From assembly GCF_029027405.1 (NCBI RefSeq), contig NZ_CP093396.1:744001-808000 (forward strand): a DNA stretch of 64,000 bases. Direction: 5' to 3'. The notes beneath the pieces were generated by a model. That model saw only the letters and a program-made list of their open reading frames with translations, made no database searches and was not told where the DNA came from. Source of the DNA: Sulfurimonas sp. Lineage in GTDB: Bacteria; Campylobacterota; Campylobacteria; Campylobacterales; Sulfurimonadaceae. Position numbers and translations under genes: made by a program. Positions 36,924 through 45,802 of the stretch are shown here, in pieces (the stretch's first letter is position 1; every line of letters starts with the position of its first letter).

Positions 36924-38268
36924 ATTTTTATTAATAATATTATTTTTACTAACAGCATTAAATGCTGATGTTTCAATATGTACAGATAAGTTAGAAACTA
37001 CAAATAAATATATAGAGTGTTTAAAAAAAGAAGTTAATAATAGTAAATCTGTAGAAGATATAAACTTCTTAGCAGGTTACCTTGTTACTAAAAATAGATT
37101 TGATGAAGCTATTAATCTTTACAAACAAGTAACTCTTCAAGATGATGCAAAAGCTATGTACTATCTTGGTGGAATTTATGAAGAGCAGAAAAAAGAGTAT
37201 GACCTTGCAGTAAAATGGTTTAAAAAAGCAGCAGATAAAAATTATAAAGATTCAGTATTTAGAGCGGGTTCAATCTTAGAAAAAAAGCTACTTAAAGAAG
37301 ATGAAGCTATTGCTTATTATCAAGAGTGGATAAAAAAAGGTAATGTTGAAGCATATAACTATCTTGGGAATCTCTACCTAGATAAAGAGGACTTTCAAAA
37401 AGCAAAGAAAGAGTATCTAAAAGGTGCTAAAAAAGCTTCCAAAGAATCTTACTACCTTTTAGGAAGTCTTCATGAAGCCTATATAGAAAATGGACTTAAT
37501 GATGCAATTGATTATTATAAAGAAGGGGCAGAGTTAGGTGAGTATAAGTCTATTTATAATCTAGCAGTGCTGTATGATAATATGGCTAAATATGATAAAT
37601 CTCAAATATGGTATAAAAGGGCAATGGCACTTAATAATAAAGATGCTTATTTTGGATATGGTCATATGCTTAGAAAGAAAGGCGACTTAAAAGGGGCATT
37701 AAGTGCCTTAGAAGAGCTTGGTAAACTTGGTGATGGTCGAGGATATTGGGGAATGGCTCAAATATATATCAATGAATACAATGATTTTGAAAAATGTAAA
37801 GAGTATTGTTTGAAAACTATTGAGAATGGAAATGCAAGAGGGGCTAGTTTACTTGGATATATTTATTTAAAAGACCTTAAAGATAAAGAAAAAGCTATTA
37901 AATGGTACACGAAAGCTTATGAAATGAAAGATTGCAAAGGAACTGAAGACTTAGTAATAGTTTATGAAAAATTAAATGATGAAAAAAAATCTATGGAATG
38001 GCTAGATAAAGCAGATGCCATGGGTTGTGGCTTTGCTGGGTTTAGACGCGGATATGATTATCATGATAAAAAAGATTATAAAAATGCAATAAAATGGTAT
38101 AAAAGAAGTGCTAAACTAGGAAGTATGAAAGCAGCTAATAATCTTGGAAATATTTATCAAAGAGATTTAAAAGACAAAGAAAAAGCAATTTATTGGTATA
38201 AAAAAGCTTCTAAACTTGGTAGCAAACGTGCAAAAAAACAACTAAAAAAACTAAAGGCACAAAAATAA
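36916..38268 (+). CDS. Exported Sel1-repeat protein, candidate immunity protein, type B (B1)
   Basis: 450 residues, about 100 longer than the type-A proteins. Signal peptide MNRFLLIILFLLTALNA, a Cys pair at 22 and 35 as in type A, and the shared motif KSVEDINFLAGY. Ten or more Sel1-type repeats follow to ~440 (AVKWFKKAADKNY, AIKWYTKAYEMKD, AIKWYKRSAKLGS). Residues 218-362 differ strongly from the B2 copy while both flanks are nearly identical. An alternative start six codons upstream (36898) also gives a signal peptide with a more basic n-region; 36916 is preferred by analogy with type A. The stop overlaps the lipase ATG by one base. Confidence 0.78.
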   Translation: MNRFLLIILFLLTALNADVSICTDKLETTNKYIECLKKEVNNSKSVEDINFLAGYLVTKNRFDEAINLYKQVTLQDDAKAMYYLGGIYEEQKKEYDLAVKWFKKAADKNYKDSVFRAGSILEKKLLKEDEAIAYYQEWIKKGNVEAYNYLGNLYLDKEDFQKAKKEYLKGAKKASKESYYLLGSLHEAYIENGLNDAIDYYKEGAELGEYKSIYNLAVLYDNMAKYDKSQIWYKRAMALNNKDAYFGYGHMLRKKGDLKGALSALEELGKLGDGRGYWGMAQIYINEYNDFEKCKEYCLKTIENGNARGASLLGYIYLKDLKDKEKAIKWYTKAYEMKDCKGTEDLVIVYEKLNDEKKSMEWLDKADAMGCGFAGFRRGYDYHDKKDYKNAIKWYKRSAKLGSMKAANNLGNIYQRDLKDKEKAIYWYKKASKLGSKRAKKQLKKLKAQK

Positions 38269-40862
38269 TGTCAGAAATAAAAAGAGGCTCATCAAATGTC
38301 TATTATCATGATACAGAGTTTATGCATGTTGTACGGTTTTTTTATAATAATAGTGGAGTCGCTGCCGCGCAGAATGCTAGAACAAGATGGGCTTTTTTAG
38401 TAGTTGGACGAGATGAGTTAGGCGATGCGTTTCTAAATGATAAAGCAAAAAGTAATGAAGATAGAATTAATGAGATAAAAGACAGATACCTCCCACTTTT
38501 ACAAGAGTGTGTAAATGCAAAAGATGAACCTGCCTTTACTTTAGATAAAACAAAAATATCTGAGTTTAGAACTTATCCCTCAAAGTTTAAAAATAAATGG
38601 ATAATTCGTCAAAGTACACCGTCTAAAGATGCTAATAAGTTAAAAAGTCTTCTAAAAGGCTTTGGTTTTTTTGATGAAGCTTCTGTGTTAAAAAATGATA
38701 AAAATATGCATTCAAATTTTGGATACCTTAGGTTAGATGTTAAAATCTGTAATCAATACTTATATGCTGATAATATAGAAGATGAAGCTTATGCTTTAGT
38801 AGCACTCCCTTATATATACAATAAAAAAGATGATGTTTATGATGTACTAGTTCTAAGTGAACATGCTTCTGTTTCTTTGATGCCAAAGGTTCTAGTTGAG
38901 TATGGAGTATTTTTCGATGGAACTAAAAACAGTATGTATAATGTAGACTTTAATCTTGATTTTCATAAGTACCTTAGTGAGCAAACTAAAATTGTTTTGG
39001 ATACTGAAGCAATAGTAGATTATATTAAGAAAGAAGATGTACATAATGAAAAATTCTATCCAAATGCAGCAACATACATAAGAGAAGTTGATGAACCAAG
39101 AAAAGATGTAATCATCAATAGAATTCGTGACGAAATCCAAGAAAATGTCCGTTATTTCCAAAACTCATCAAAAGACAAGATAAACAACGAAGATACAAAA
39201 TATAAGTCTTGGTTTCAAGATAGAGCATCAGATCATTCAGATAAAGTCTATGACTTTCTTATAAATATTAAAGATGGAAAGTTAAACAAAGATACTGAGA
39301 AAGCTGTTAAAGATGGGATAATACTAGATGCAGACACACAAGAGTATAAAGAGACTCTAGTAAAAGAGTATGTATATGATGAGATTCTTCCTTCAGGGGA
39401 GGGCAGTAGTTTTGTGAATGGATATACAAATATCAAACGTTTGTTCGAACATTACAAAGCTTATGACCCCTTAAATCTAAAAGACTCAGAGCCAAGGAAA
39501 TATATAAAAGACAGCTTTAAAGTATATGCTAGTGGAGATGGTTGTATAGACCCTTATGAGAGTGGGAAACTAAAGTCAGATAGTAAAATAGGTTTAGGAT
39601 TGGCATTTGGAAGTACCGGTGTATTAGCCCATATAGTATATACCTGCGATAAAATAGCTAAAAACTTACGTCATAATAATTATAACTTAGTAAATGAATT
39701 GGTTCTTGATGTTTTTGGATTCTCACGTGGAGCGGCAGAAGCAAGACACTTTGTGAGTTCTATAATGAAAGAGTATGATGTCCAGACATCTGATACAACA
39801 CGTAAATATACACTAAATACAAGTGATGAATCAAAAAACATATTTTCTCCTTTTTATCCAGAGCAAGGTGGTGTTTATACAAAGGTAGAAGGACGTTACT
39901 ACTTTAATCCTCTACGAACAGATATTGAAAAAATTACTGTTACAAAAAGTGTAGGTAGAAATAAACGAAATGTAGACTACTATAATCCATATTACAAAAA
40001 ATATGCAAGAAAACTACAGATAGATTCTGTTTCGTTTCGTTTTATAGGGATTTACGATACTGTAGCTCATTATGGGATTTGTCAAGCAAATGATAATAAA
40101 GATTTAAATTTAGATTTTAAAGAGGCTAAATTAGGAAGACTTGTTCATCTCACAGCTGAAGATGAGTACAGAAAAAACTTTGCTATGACACATATTACTG
40201 AGAGTGCTTCTAAAAAGTTTCAAGAAGATTCAAAAATGAAAGAGATAGCTCTTCCTGGGGCACACGCTGATGTCGGTGGTGGTTATATGGATAAAGAAAA
40301 GAGTCCTCGTTATATCGCTGATGAGAATGAAAAATTGCTTCTTAAATGGAATAAAAAGTATGAGTGGATAAAGAGCAGTCCAGACTTATTTGTAGAGGCA
40401 GCTGAAGATATAAAAGAAATTAAGCGAAATAAAAAAGCTGGTTTTTATAGAATTAAAAACTTGATTGAAGATGATAATTTATATATATACAGACCAAAAA
40501 TTTCAAATAAGTATGAGTATGTTAGCTTGAAGCTTATGCACACGGAAGCTTTGAACTCAGATGATAATTCAGAAAAAGTTCCTTTTGAAGATATCTCAAC
40601 TCAATATAAAATTGATTCAAGAAATAATAAATTTTTATATAAAGTATATAAAGAGCTAAAAGAAGATAAATTCGAAATGCATGGTGATTTACATAAAGAG
40701 TTAAGACAAGGATATCTTCATCATTCAGCTGATTTAGATGGAATAGCTCCTATTGATGTAAATATGCCTTCAATGGACAACTATACCAATAAGAAAGTGG
40801 AAATTTACGGCAAAAGAGTTAAATATAGCTCAACAAAAAAACAATCTTGCTTTATTAGTTAA
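38268..40862 (+). CDS. DUF2235/Tle1-family phospholipase effector, type B (B1)
   Basis: 864 residues, a distant paralogue of the type-A lipases. Shared landmarks: RWAFLVVGRDE near 40-50, FFDGTKNS at 215-222, GFSRGAAEARHFV from 484 (nucleophile Ser486), GAHADVGGGY at 664-673 (Asp668) and YLHHSA at 816-821 (His818 or 819). It is longer by insertions around 300-360 and 500-580. Residues 256-284 are the segment that differs from B2. No signal peptide; delivery on the type-B VgrG tail is inferred from position. It ends with CFIS, a C-terminal Cys-containing tail of unknown relevance. Confidence 0.9.
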   Translation: MSEIKRGSSNVYYHDTEFMHVVRFFYNNSGVAAAQNARTRWAFLVVGRDELGDAFLNDKAKSNEDRINEIKDRYLPLLQECVNAKDEPAFTLDKTKISEFRTYPSKFKNKWIIRQSTPSKDANKLKSLLKGFGFFDEASVLKNDKNMHSNFGYLRLDVKICNQYLYADNIEDEAYALVALPYIYNKKDDVYDVLVLSEHASVSLMPKVLVEYGVFFDGTKNSMYNVDFNLDFHKYLSEQTKIVLDTEAIVDYIKKEDVHNEKFYPNAATYIREVDEPRKDVIINRIRDEIQENVRYFQNSSKDKINNEDTKYKSWFQDRASDHSDKVYDFLINIKDGKLNKDTEKAVKDGIILDADTQEYKETLVKEYVYDEILPSGEGSSFVNGYTNIKRLFEHYKAYDPLNLKDSEPRKYIKDSFKVYASGDGCIDPYESGKLKSDSKIGLGLAFGSTGVLAHIVYTCDKIAKNLRHNNYNLVNELVLDVFGFSRGAAEARHFVSSIMKEYDVQTSDTTRKYTLNTSDESKNIFSPFYPEQGGVYTKVEGRYYFNPLRTDIEKITVTKSVGRNKRNVDYYNPYYKKYARKLQIDSVSFRFIGIYDTVAHYGICQANDNKDLNLDFKEAKLGRLVHLTAEDEYRKNFAMTHITESASKKFQEDSKMKEIALPGAHADVGGGYMDKEKSPRYIADENEKLLLKWNKKYEWIKSSPDLFVEAAEDIKEIKRNKKAGFYRIKNLIEDDNLYIYRPKISNKYEYVSLKLMHTEALNSDDNSEKVPFEDISTQYKIDSRNNKFLYKVYKELKEDKFEMHGDLHKELRQGYLHHSADLDGIAPIDVNMPSMDNYTNKKVEIYGKRVKYSSTKKQSCFIS

Positions 40863-40897
40863 CTTCGATAATTGTAATATAACAAATAAGCATATTT

Positions 40898-40960
40898 TTT
40901 AAGTTGTTTGTTGTATTTTAAAGACTATAATAAAACCCAAATTAACTATAAGGAAATTAA
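40898..40960 (+). promoter_or_regulatory. hcp5 promoter and ribosome-binding site
   Basis: TATAAT at 40926-40931 and AAGGAA before the ATG. The upstream 98-base gap after the B1 lipase is unrelated to the type-A gap until the TTTTAAGTTGTTTGTTGTATTT block, which marks the 5' edge of the shared promoter. Confidence 0.65.
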
Positions 40961-41479
40961 ATGGATAATCCAGTTTTTATGTCAATCGAGGGTAGCACAC
41001 AAGGTAATATAACAGAAGGTGCAACAACACCAGAATCAGTAGGTAATATTTATCAGAATGGTCATGAAGATGAGGCGATAGTAAAAGCATTTACTCACAA
41101 CATCAACATCCCACGAAATACGACTACAGGTCAGCCAACAGGTCAAAGAACTCATAACCCATTGATTGTTACTAAACTAATTGATAAAAGTTCACCACTT
41201 CTTTATAATGCACTAACTAAAGGTGAGACTTTAAAGAAAGTAGAACTTAAATGGTATAGAACTTCATATGCAGGTAAACCTGAACATTACTACAGTATGA
41301 CTCTTGAAGATGCTGTAATAACTAATATGGATGCATCAATGGAATCTCAAGAGAGTTCATCAGCGGCTCAAGTTATGCCTCTTGAAGTAGTATCTTTTTC
41401 TTACAGAAAGATTTCTTGGAGACATGAAACTGCTAGTACATCTGGAGAAGATGACTGGAGAGTAGGTGTAGGTGCGTAA
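40961..41479 (+). CDS. hcp: Hcp (copy 5)
   Basis: 172 residues, protein identical to copy 1. It heads module B2. Its nucleotide sequence reads the same as copy 6, with the synonymous marker ATCGAGGGT near the start that copies 1-4 lack. Confidence 0.97.
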   Translation: MDNPVFMSIEGSTQGNITEGATTPESVGNIYQNGHEDEAIVKAFTHNINIPRNTTTGQPTGQRTHNPLIVTKLIDKSSPLLYNALTKGETLKKVELKWYRTSYAGKPEHYYSMTLEDAVITNMDASMESQESSSAAQVMPLEVVSFSYRKISWRHETASTSGEDDWRVGVGA

Positions 41480-41493
41480 GCCCCTATACTTTA

Positions 41494-41554
41494 TTTCGGG
41501 GAAACCCGGAAAATAAGTTTTAGTGTGAAAAGTATATTTTAGTACTTTTCATAC
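41494..41554 (+). promoter_or_regulatory. Double hairpin in the hcp5-vgrG5 spacer
   Basis: Both stems conserved, as after hcp2. Confidence 0.55.
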
Positions 41555-41595
41555 CAAAGTTTATTAAGTATCTAAGTATCTTTAAAAGGTAGAAA

Positions 41596-44454
41596 ATGTC
41601 ACAACTAGCATCTCCCATGAACAGTAAAATCCACCAACGAATCTCAGCCCAACTAAAACTATCTGAATATAATCAAGCAGATACTATGATGCAAGGAAGA
41701 GACTCCTATAGCGTATATGAACTAGAAGGTAAAAGTTCAATCTTAACTGGATACGAATATAAACTTACCTTCATAAGTGATGAAGAGATAAATGTAGAGG
41801 ATATAGTAGATACAGAAACAGAACTACACTTAAGAGATGAAACAAGCCCATTAAACTCTAAAAAGATATATGGAAAAATCATTGAAGCTAAAGAGAATGG
41901 AAGTGTAGCAAGAAAAAAGCTTTACCAAATAAAAATAGTATCCCCTCTACACTATCTTTCACTTAACCAAAGATATGAAGTTTATCAAGAGATGAATGTA
42001 CCTGATATCATTTCATCTATCATTGCAAAATATTCAGTACTACTAAATATTCAACTTGATGTAAAAATAGATACTCAAACTATACCAAAGCGTCATACTT
42101 GTACACAGTATAAACAAAGTGATTTTGAATTTATTAAAATGTTGTGTGAAGAAGAAGGTTACATCCTTCTAATAGATGCATCTTCAAATAATCCATACAC
42201 AGTTACCCTATGTGAACTAAACGAACATGCTCCACTAAATACAGAAATCATAGAATGTACATATAATAAAGTTAAAACATTTTCAACATCAGCACAAGCA
42301 CAAGACTATTATGAAAATAAAAAGCCTTCTTTAGACTTCAATATACAAGCAGGACAAGTAATGCATAGTCATACTTTTGCTGATAATGAAGTAACATCCC
42401 AATTACGCTCAGATATAAAAAAAGAGACTCTCCGTGATAGACTTGATAAACTAGATGAGTCTTTGTATAAAGACCTCTCTCGTTATGCAAAGATAGATGC
42501 AGAACAAGGTTTTTCACAAGGTATTAGAGTCGTAGGAAACTCAGAAGAATTAAGTGTTAAAGATGGAGTGGTGCTAAACCTAAAAGATATTAAAGGACAT
42601 AAGAATACTCAAGTAATTGTTCTAAGTGTAAAGTATAAAGCAACATTTCCAAATGCCTTAGATGAGTATGCTCAAGTTGCAGATGATGAACAACAAGCAC
42701 AGTACAGTGTAGAGTTCATAGCAATCCCAAGTGAAGTTATATATAGACCCCAAGTAATTACTTCTAAACCACGAATCCACTCTATACAAACAGCAATAGT
42801 ATCAAATACAGATAAAGATACTCAAAAGTTTGCAAATGAAATAGATGTAAACGAAAGAGGAGAGATAAAAGTAATATTTCACTTTGATGAAAAGAGACCT
42901 ACCTCTGCTTATGTACCACTCTCAAATATTTATAGTGGAGATGGCTATGGCGTACAGTTCTTACCTAGAGTTAACTCTGAAGTAATAGTAAGCTTTATAA
43001 ATGGAGATATAGATAGACCAATAATAACGGGAGCTTTGCACAATGGAGAGAACCGACATCCATTTAACCTGCCAAAAGAAAAAACAAAGTCATTTATAAA
43101 AACCCAAACAACACCCCAATACGAAGATAAAGAGGGATATAATGAACTACTCTTTGAAGATAAACAAGGAGAAGAGTTACTAAGCCTAAGAGCACAGAAT
43201 GATTATGAACTAAATGTACTAAACAATAGTAATACACATATAGCAAATAATAAAAAAACAATCATAGATAATGACCTAGAACTCTCTGTACAAAACGATT
43301 CAACCCAAACAATAGGAAATGATAAGAAAGTAAATATACTAGGTAATGAGATAAAGACAATAGAAAAAGAGCAGATACTAACAATCAAAGAAGACCAAGA
43401 GATACATATACTTAAAGATGCTAACACCATCATCAATAATAATCAAAAAACAATCATAGAACAAGATCTTATCCAAAGGATAAAAGGTCAAGTAACTCAC
43501 TATATAGAAAAAGACCAAAAAGAAAAATACTTAGCAAATCTATTTTTACAAATAGAAGCAGAACTTGGGATTGAAATAACAAGTTCTTACCATTTAAACG
43601 CAAAAACAATTAAACAAGAAGCTGAAACTGTAGAAATAGAAGCAAGTGATGGAATAAGCCTAAAGTGTGGGGGAAGTGTTCTAACGGTAGACGGAGGAGG
43701 GATTCATCTAAAAGCATCAAAAGTTGATACTAACTCAGGAAATGCAGGAGTAACAGCGAGTAACATTACTATTGCTAAAATAGAAAAACCACTTTATAAT
43801 AAACTCAAAGTTACAAAAGTTGAAGCAAGCATTACTAAACAAGATGAGATTACCCAAGTATTAACATACACAGCAAGTGTAGAAAAGTTTGAAGATGGTG
43901 CATGGAGTGAAACAACAGAACTTACAACAACACAAGAGGCACAAATCAACTGGTACTTCATTAAAAACAATGACCAAGAGAATAAAGATATATTAACAGA
44001 TAACCCAACAGACGATACCATTAACAGCAAAGGTTTAAAAATGTCTGTTACACTAGAAAAAGAGAATATCTATAAACACGGACATGCTCATGCATTTGTA
44101 GTTGATGCAGTTGAAGAGGGATATGAAGTTACTGAACTTAAGCGTTATCTTGAGGTAGAAGATATTCTCGTTAATATTACGAACAATGACAATAAAGAGT
44201 TTGAAGCTCAAGCAATATATAATGTTGATGAGATTACTGAAGAAGAAAAAGCAGAAACAAGATGGACAGTAGAAGGTAAAGATGTTCCTGCGTCAAATGC
44301 AAAAGGGACAATGACTCATACCTATAAGGGTGAAAAACTAGACCCTAAAATAACAGCATATATAGAAACAACTCAAATGAATGTTGCCGTTGCACATGCC
44401 AATTTTGCAGATAGTGAAGAAGAGATAAATGGAGAAGAAAAAAGTAATGAATAG
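41596..44454 (+). CDS. vgrG: VgrG, type-B tail (vgrG5, module B2)
   Basis: 952 residues, the same as vgrG4 apart from scattered substitutions (Met-Met for Ile-Ile at ADTMMQG, Thr for Ala at SNITIAK, Lys for Arg at NKLKVTK). It carries the type-B tail. Its N-terminal ~608 codons are nearly the same as those of vgrG6 next door. Confidence 0.95.
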   Translation: MSQLASPMNSKIHQRISAQLKLSEYNQADTMMQGRDSYSVYELEGKSSILTGYEYKLTFISDEEINVEDIVDTETELHLRDETSPLNSKKIYGKIIEAKENGSVARKKLYQIKIVSPLHYLSLNQRYEVYQEMNVPDIISSIIAKYSVLLNIQLDVKIDTQTIPKRHTCTQYKQSDFEFIKMLCEEEGYILLIDASSNNPYTVTLCELNEHAPLNTEIIECTYNKVKTFSTSAQAQDYYENKKPSLDFNIQAGQVMHSHTFADNEVTSQLRSDIKKETLRDRLDKLDESLYKDLSRYAKIDAEQGFSQGIRVVGNSEELSVKDGVVLNLKDIKGHKNTQVIVLSVKYKATFPNALDEYAQVADDEQQAQYSVEFIAIPSEVIYRPQVITSKPRIHSIQTAIVSNTDKDTQKFANEIDVNERGEIKVIFHFDEKRPTSAYVPLSNIYSGDGYGVQFLPRVNSEVIVSFINGDIDRPIITGALHNGENRHPFNLPKEKTKSFIKTQTTPQYEDKEGYNELLFEDKQGEELLSLRAQNDYELNVLNNSNTHIANNKKTIIDNDLELSVQNDSTQTIGNDKKVNILGNEIKTIEKEQILTIKEDQEIHILKDANTIINNNQKTIIEQDLIQRIKGQVTHYIEKDQKEKYLANLFLQIEAELGIEITSSYHLNAKTIKQEAETVEIEASDGISLKCGGSVLTVDGGGIHLKASKVDTNSGNAGVTASNITIAKIEKPLYNKLKVTKVEASITKQDEITQVLTYTASVEKFEDGAWSETTELTTTQEAQINWYFIKNNDQENKDILTDNPTDDTINSKGLKMSVTLEKENIYKHGHAHAFVVDAVEEGYEVTELKRYLEVEDILVNITNNDNKEFEAQAIYNVDEITEEEKAETRWTVEGKDVPASNAKGTMTHTYKGEKLDPKITAYIETTQMNVAVAHANFADSEEEINGEEKSNE

Positions 44455-45802
44455 ATTTTTATTAATAATATTATTTTTACTAACAGCATTAAATGCTGAT
44501 GTTTCAATATGTACAGATAAGTTAGAAACTACAAATAAATATATAGAGTGTTTAAAAAAAGAAGTTAATAATAGTAAATCTGTAGAAGATATAAACTTCT
44601 TAGCAGGTTACCTTGTTACTAAAAATAGATTTGATGAAGCTATTAATTTTTACAAACAAGTAACTCTTCAAGATGATGCAAAAGCTATGTACTATCTTGG
44701 TGGAATTTATGAAGAGCAGAAAAAAGAGTATGACCTTGCAGTAAAATGGTTTAAAAAAGCAGCAGATAAAAATTATAAAGATTCAGTATTTAGAGTAGGT
44801 TCAATCTTAGAAAAAAAGCTACTTAAAGAAGATGAAGCTATTGCTTATTATCAAGAGTGGATAAAAAAAGGTAATGTTGAAGCATATAACTATCTTGGGA
44901 ATCTCTACCTAGATAAAGAGGACTTTCAAAAAGCAAAGAAAGAGTACCTAAAAGGTGCTAAAAAAGCTTCCAAAGAATCTTACTACCTTTTAGGAAGTCT
45001 TCATGAAGCCTATATAGAAAATGGACTTAATGATGCAATTGATTATTATAAAGAAGGGGCAGAGTTAGGTGAGTATAAGTCTATTTATAATCTAGCAGCC
45101 AATTATGACAAACTGCTAGAGTATAAAAAAGCAGAACCTTGGTATAAAAAATCGATGGCACTCGGAAATAAAGATGCTTATGATGCTTATGGATATATGC
45201 TTGCTAAAAAAGGAGATGCTAAAGAGGCATTGGAGATATTTCAACGCTTAGCAAACCTAAATGATAGCAGAGGTTATATAGGGATGGCAAGGGTTTATGT
45301 TAATGAGTATAAAGATTATGAAAATACAAAAAAATACCGTTTAAAGGCATTTGAAATGGGTAATCCAGAAGGTGCTTCAGGAATTGGATATTTGTATGCT
45401 GAACATTTTAAAGATTATAAAAAAGCTATTAAGTGGTACACTAAAGCTTATGAGATGGGTGATTGTGATGGAACGGAAGATTTAGCAATTACATATGAAG
45501 TAGATTTAAAAGATGAAAAAAAATACAATGAATGGTTAGATAAAGCAGATGCTATGGGTTGTGGCTTTGCTGGGTTTAGACGCGGATATGATTATCATGA
45601 TAAAAAAGATTATAAAAATGCAATAAAATGGTATAAAAGAAGTGCTAAACTAGGAAGTATGAAAGCAGCTAATAATCTTGGAAATATTTATCAAAGAGAT
45701 TTAAAAGACAAAGAAAAAGCAATTTATTGGTATAAAAAAGCTTCTAAACTTGGTAGCAAACGTGCAAAAAAACAACTAAAAAAACTAAAGGCACAAAAAT
45801 AA
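44447..45802 (+). CDS. Exported Sel1-repeat protein, candidate immunity protein, type B (B2)
   Basis: 451 residues. Signal peptide and first ~217 residues almost identical to B1. Residues 218-363 are replaced (ANYDKLLEYKKAEPWYKKSM onward), and the last ~88 residues are identical again from WLDKADAMGCG. The replaced block keeps the Sel1 repeat register, so the fold is preserved while the surface changes. An alternative start lies at 44429. Confidence 0.78.
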   Translation: MNRFLLIILFLLTALNADVSICTDKLETTNKYIECLKKEVNNSKSVEDINFLAGYLVTKNRFDEAINFYKQVTLQDDAKAMYYLGGIYEEQKKEYDLAVKWFKKAADKNYKDSVFRVGSILEKKLLKEDEAIAYYQEWIKKGNVEAYNYLGNLYLDKEDFQKAKKEYLKGAKKASKESYYLLGSLHEAYIENGLNDAIDYYKEGAELGEYKSIYNLAANYDKLLEYKKAEPWYKKSMALGNKDAYDAYGYMLAKKGDAKEALEIFQRLANLNDSRGYIGMARVYVNEYKDYENTKKYRLKAFEMGNPEGASGIGYLYAEHFKDYKKAIKWYTKAYEMGDCDGTEDLAITYEVDLKDEKKYNEWLDKADAMGCGFAGFRRGYDYHDKKDYKNAIKWYKRSAKLGSMKAANNLGNIYQRDLKDKEKAIYWYKKASKLGSKRAKKQLKKLKAQK

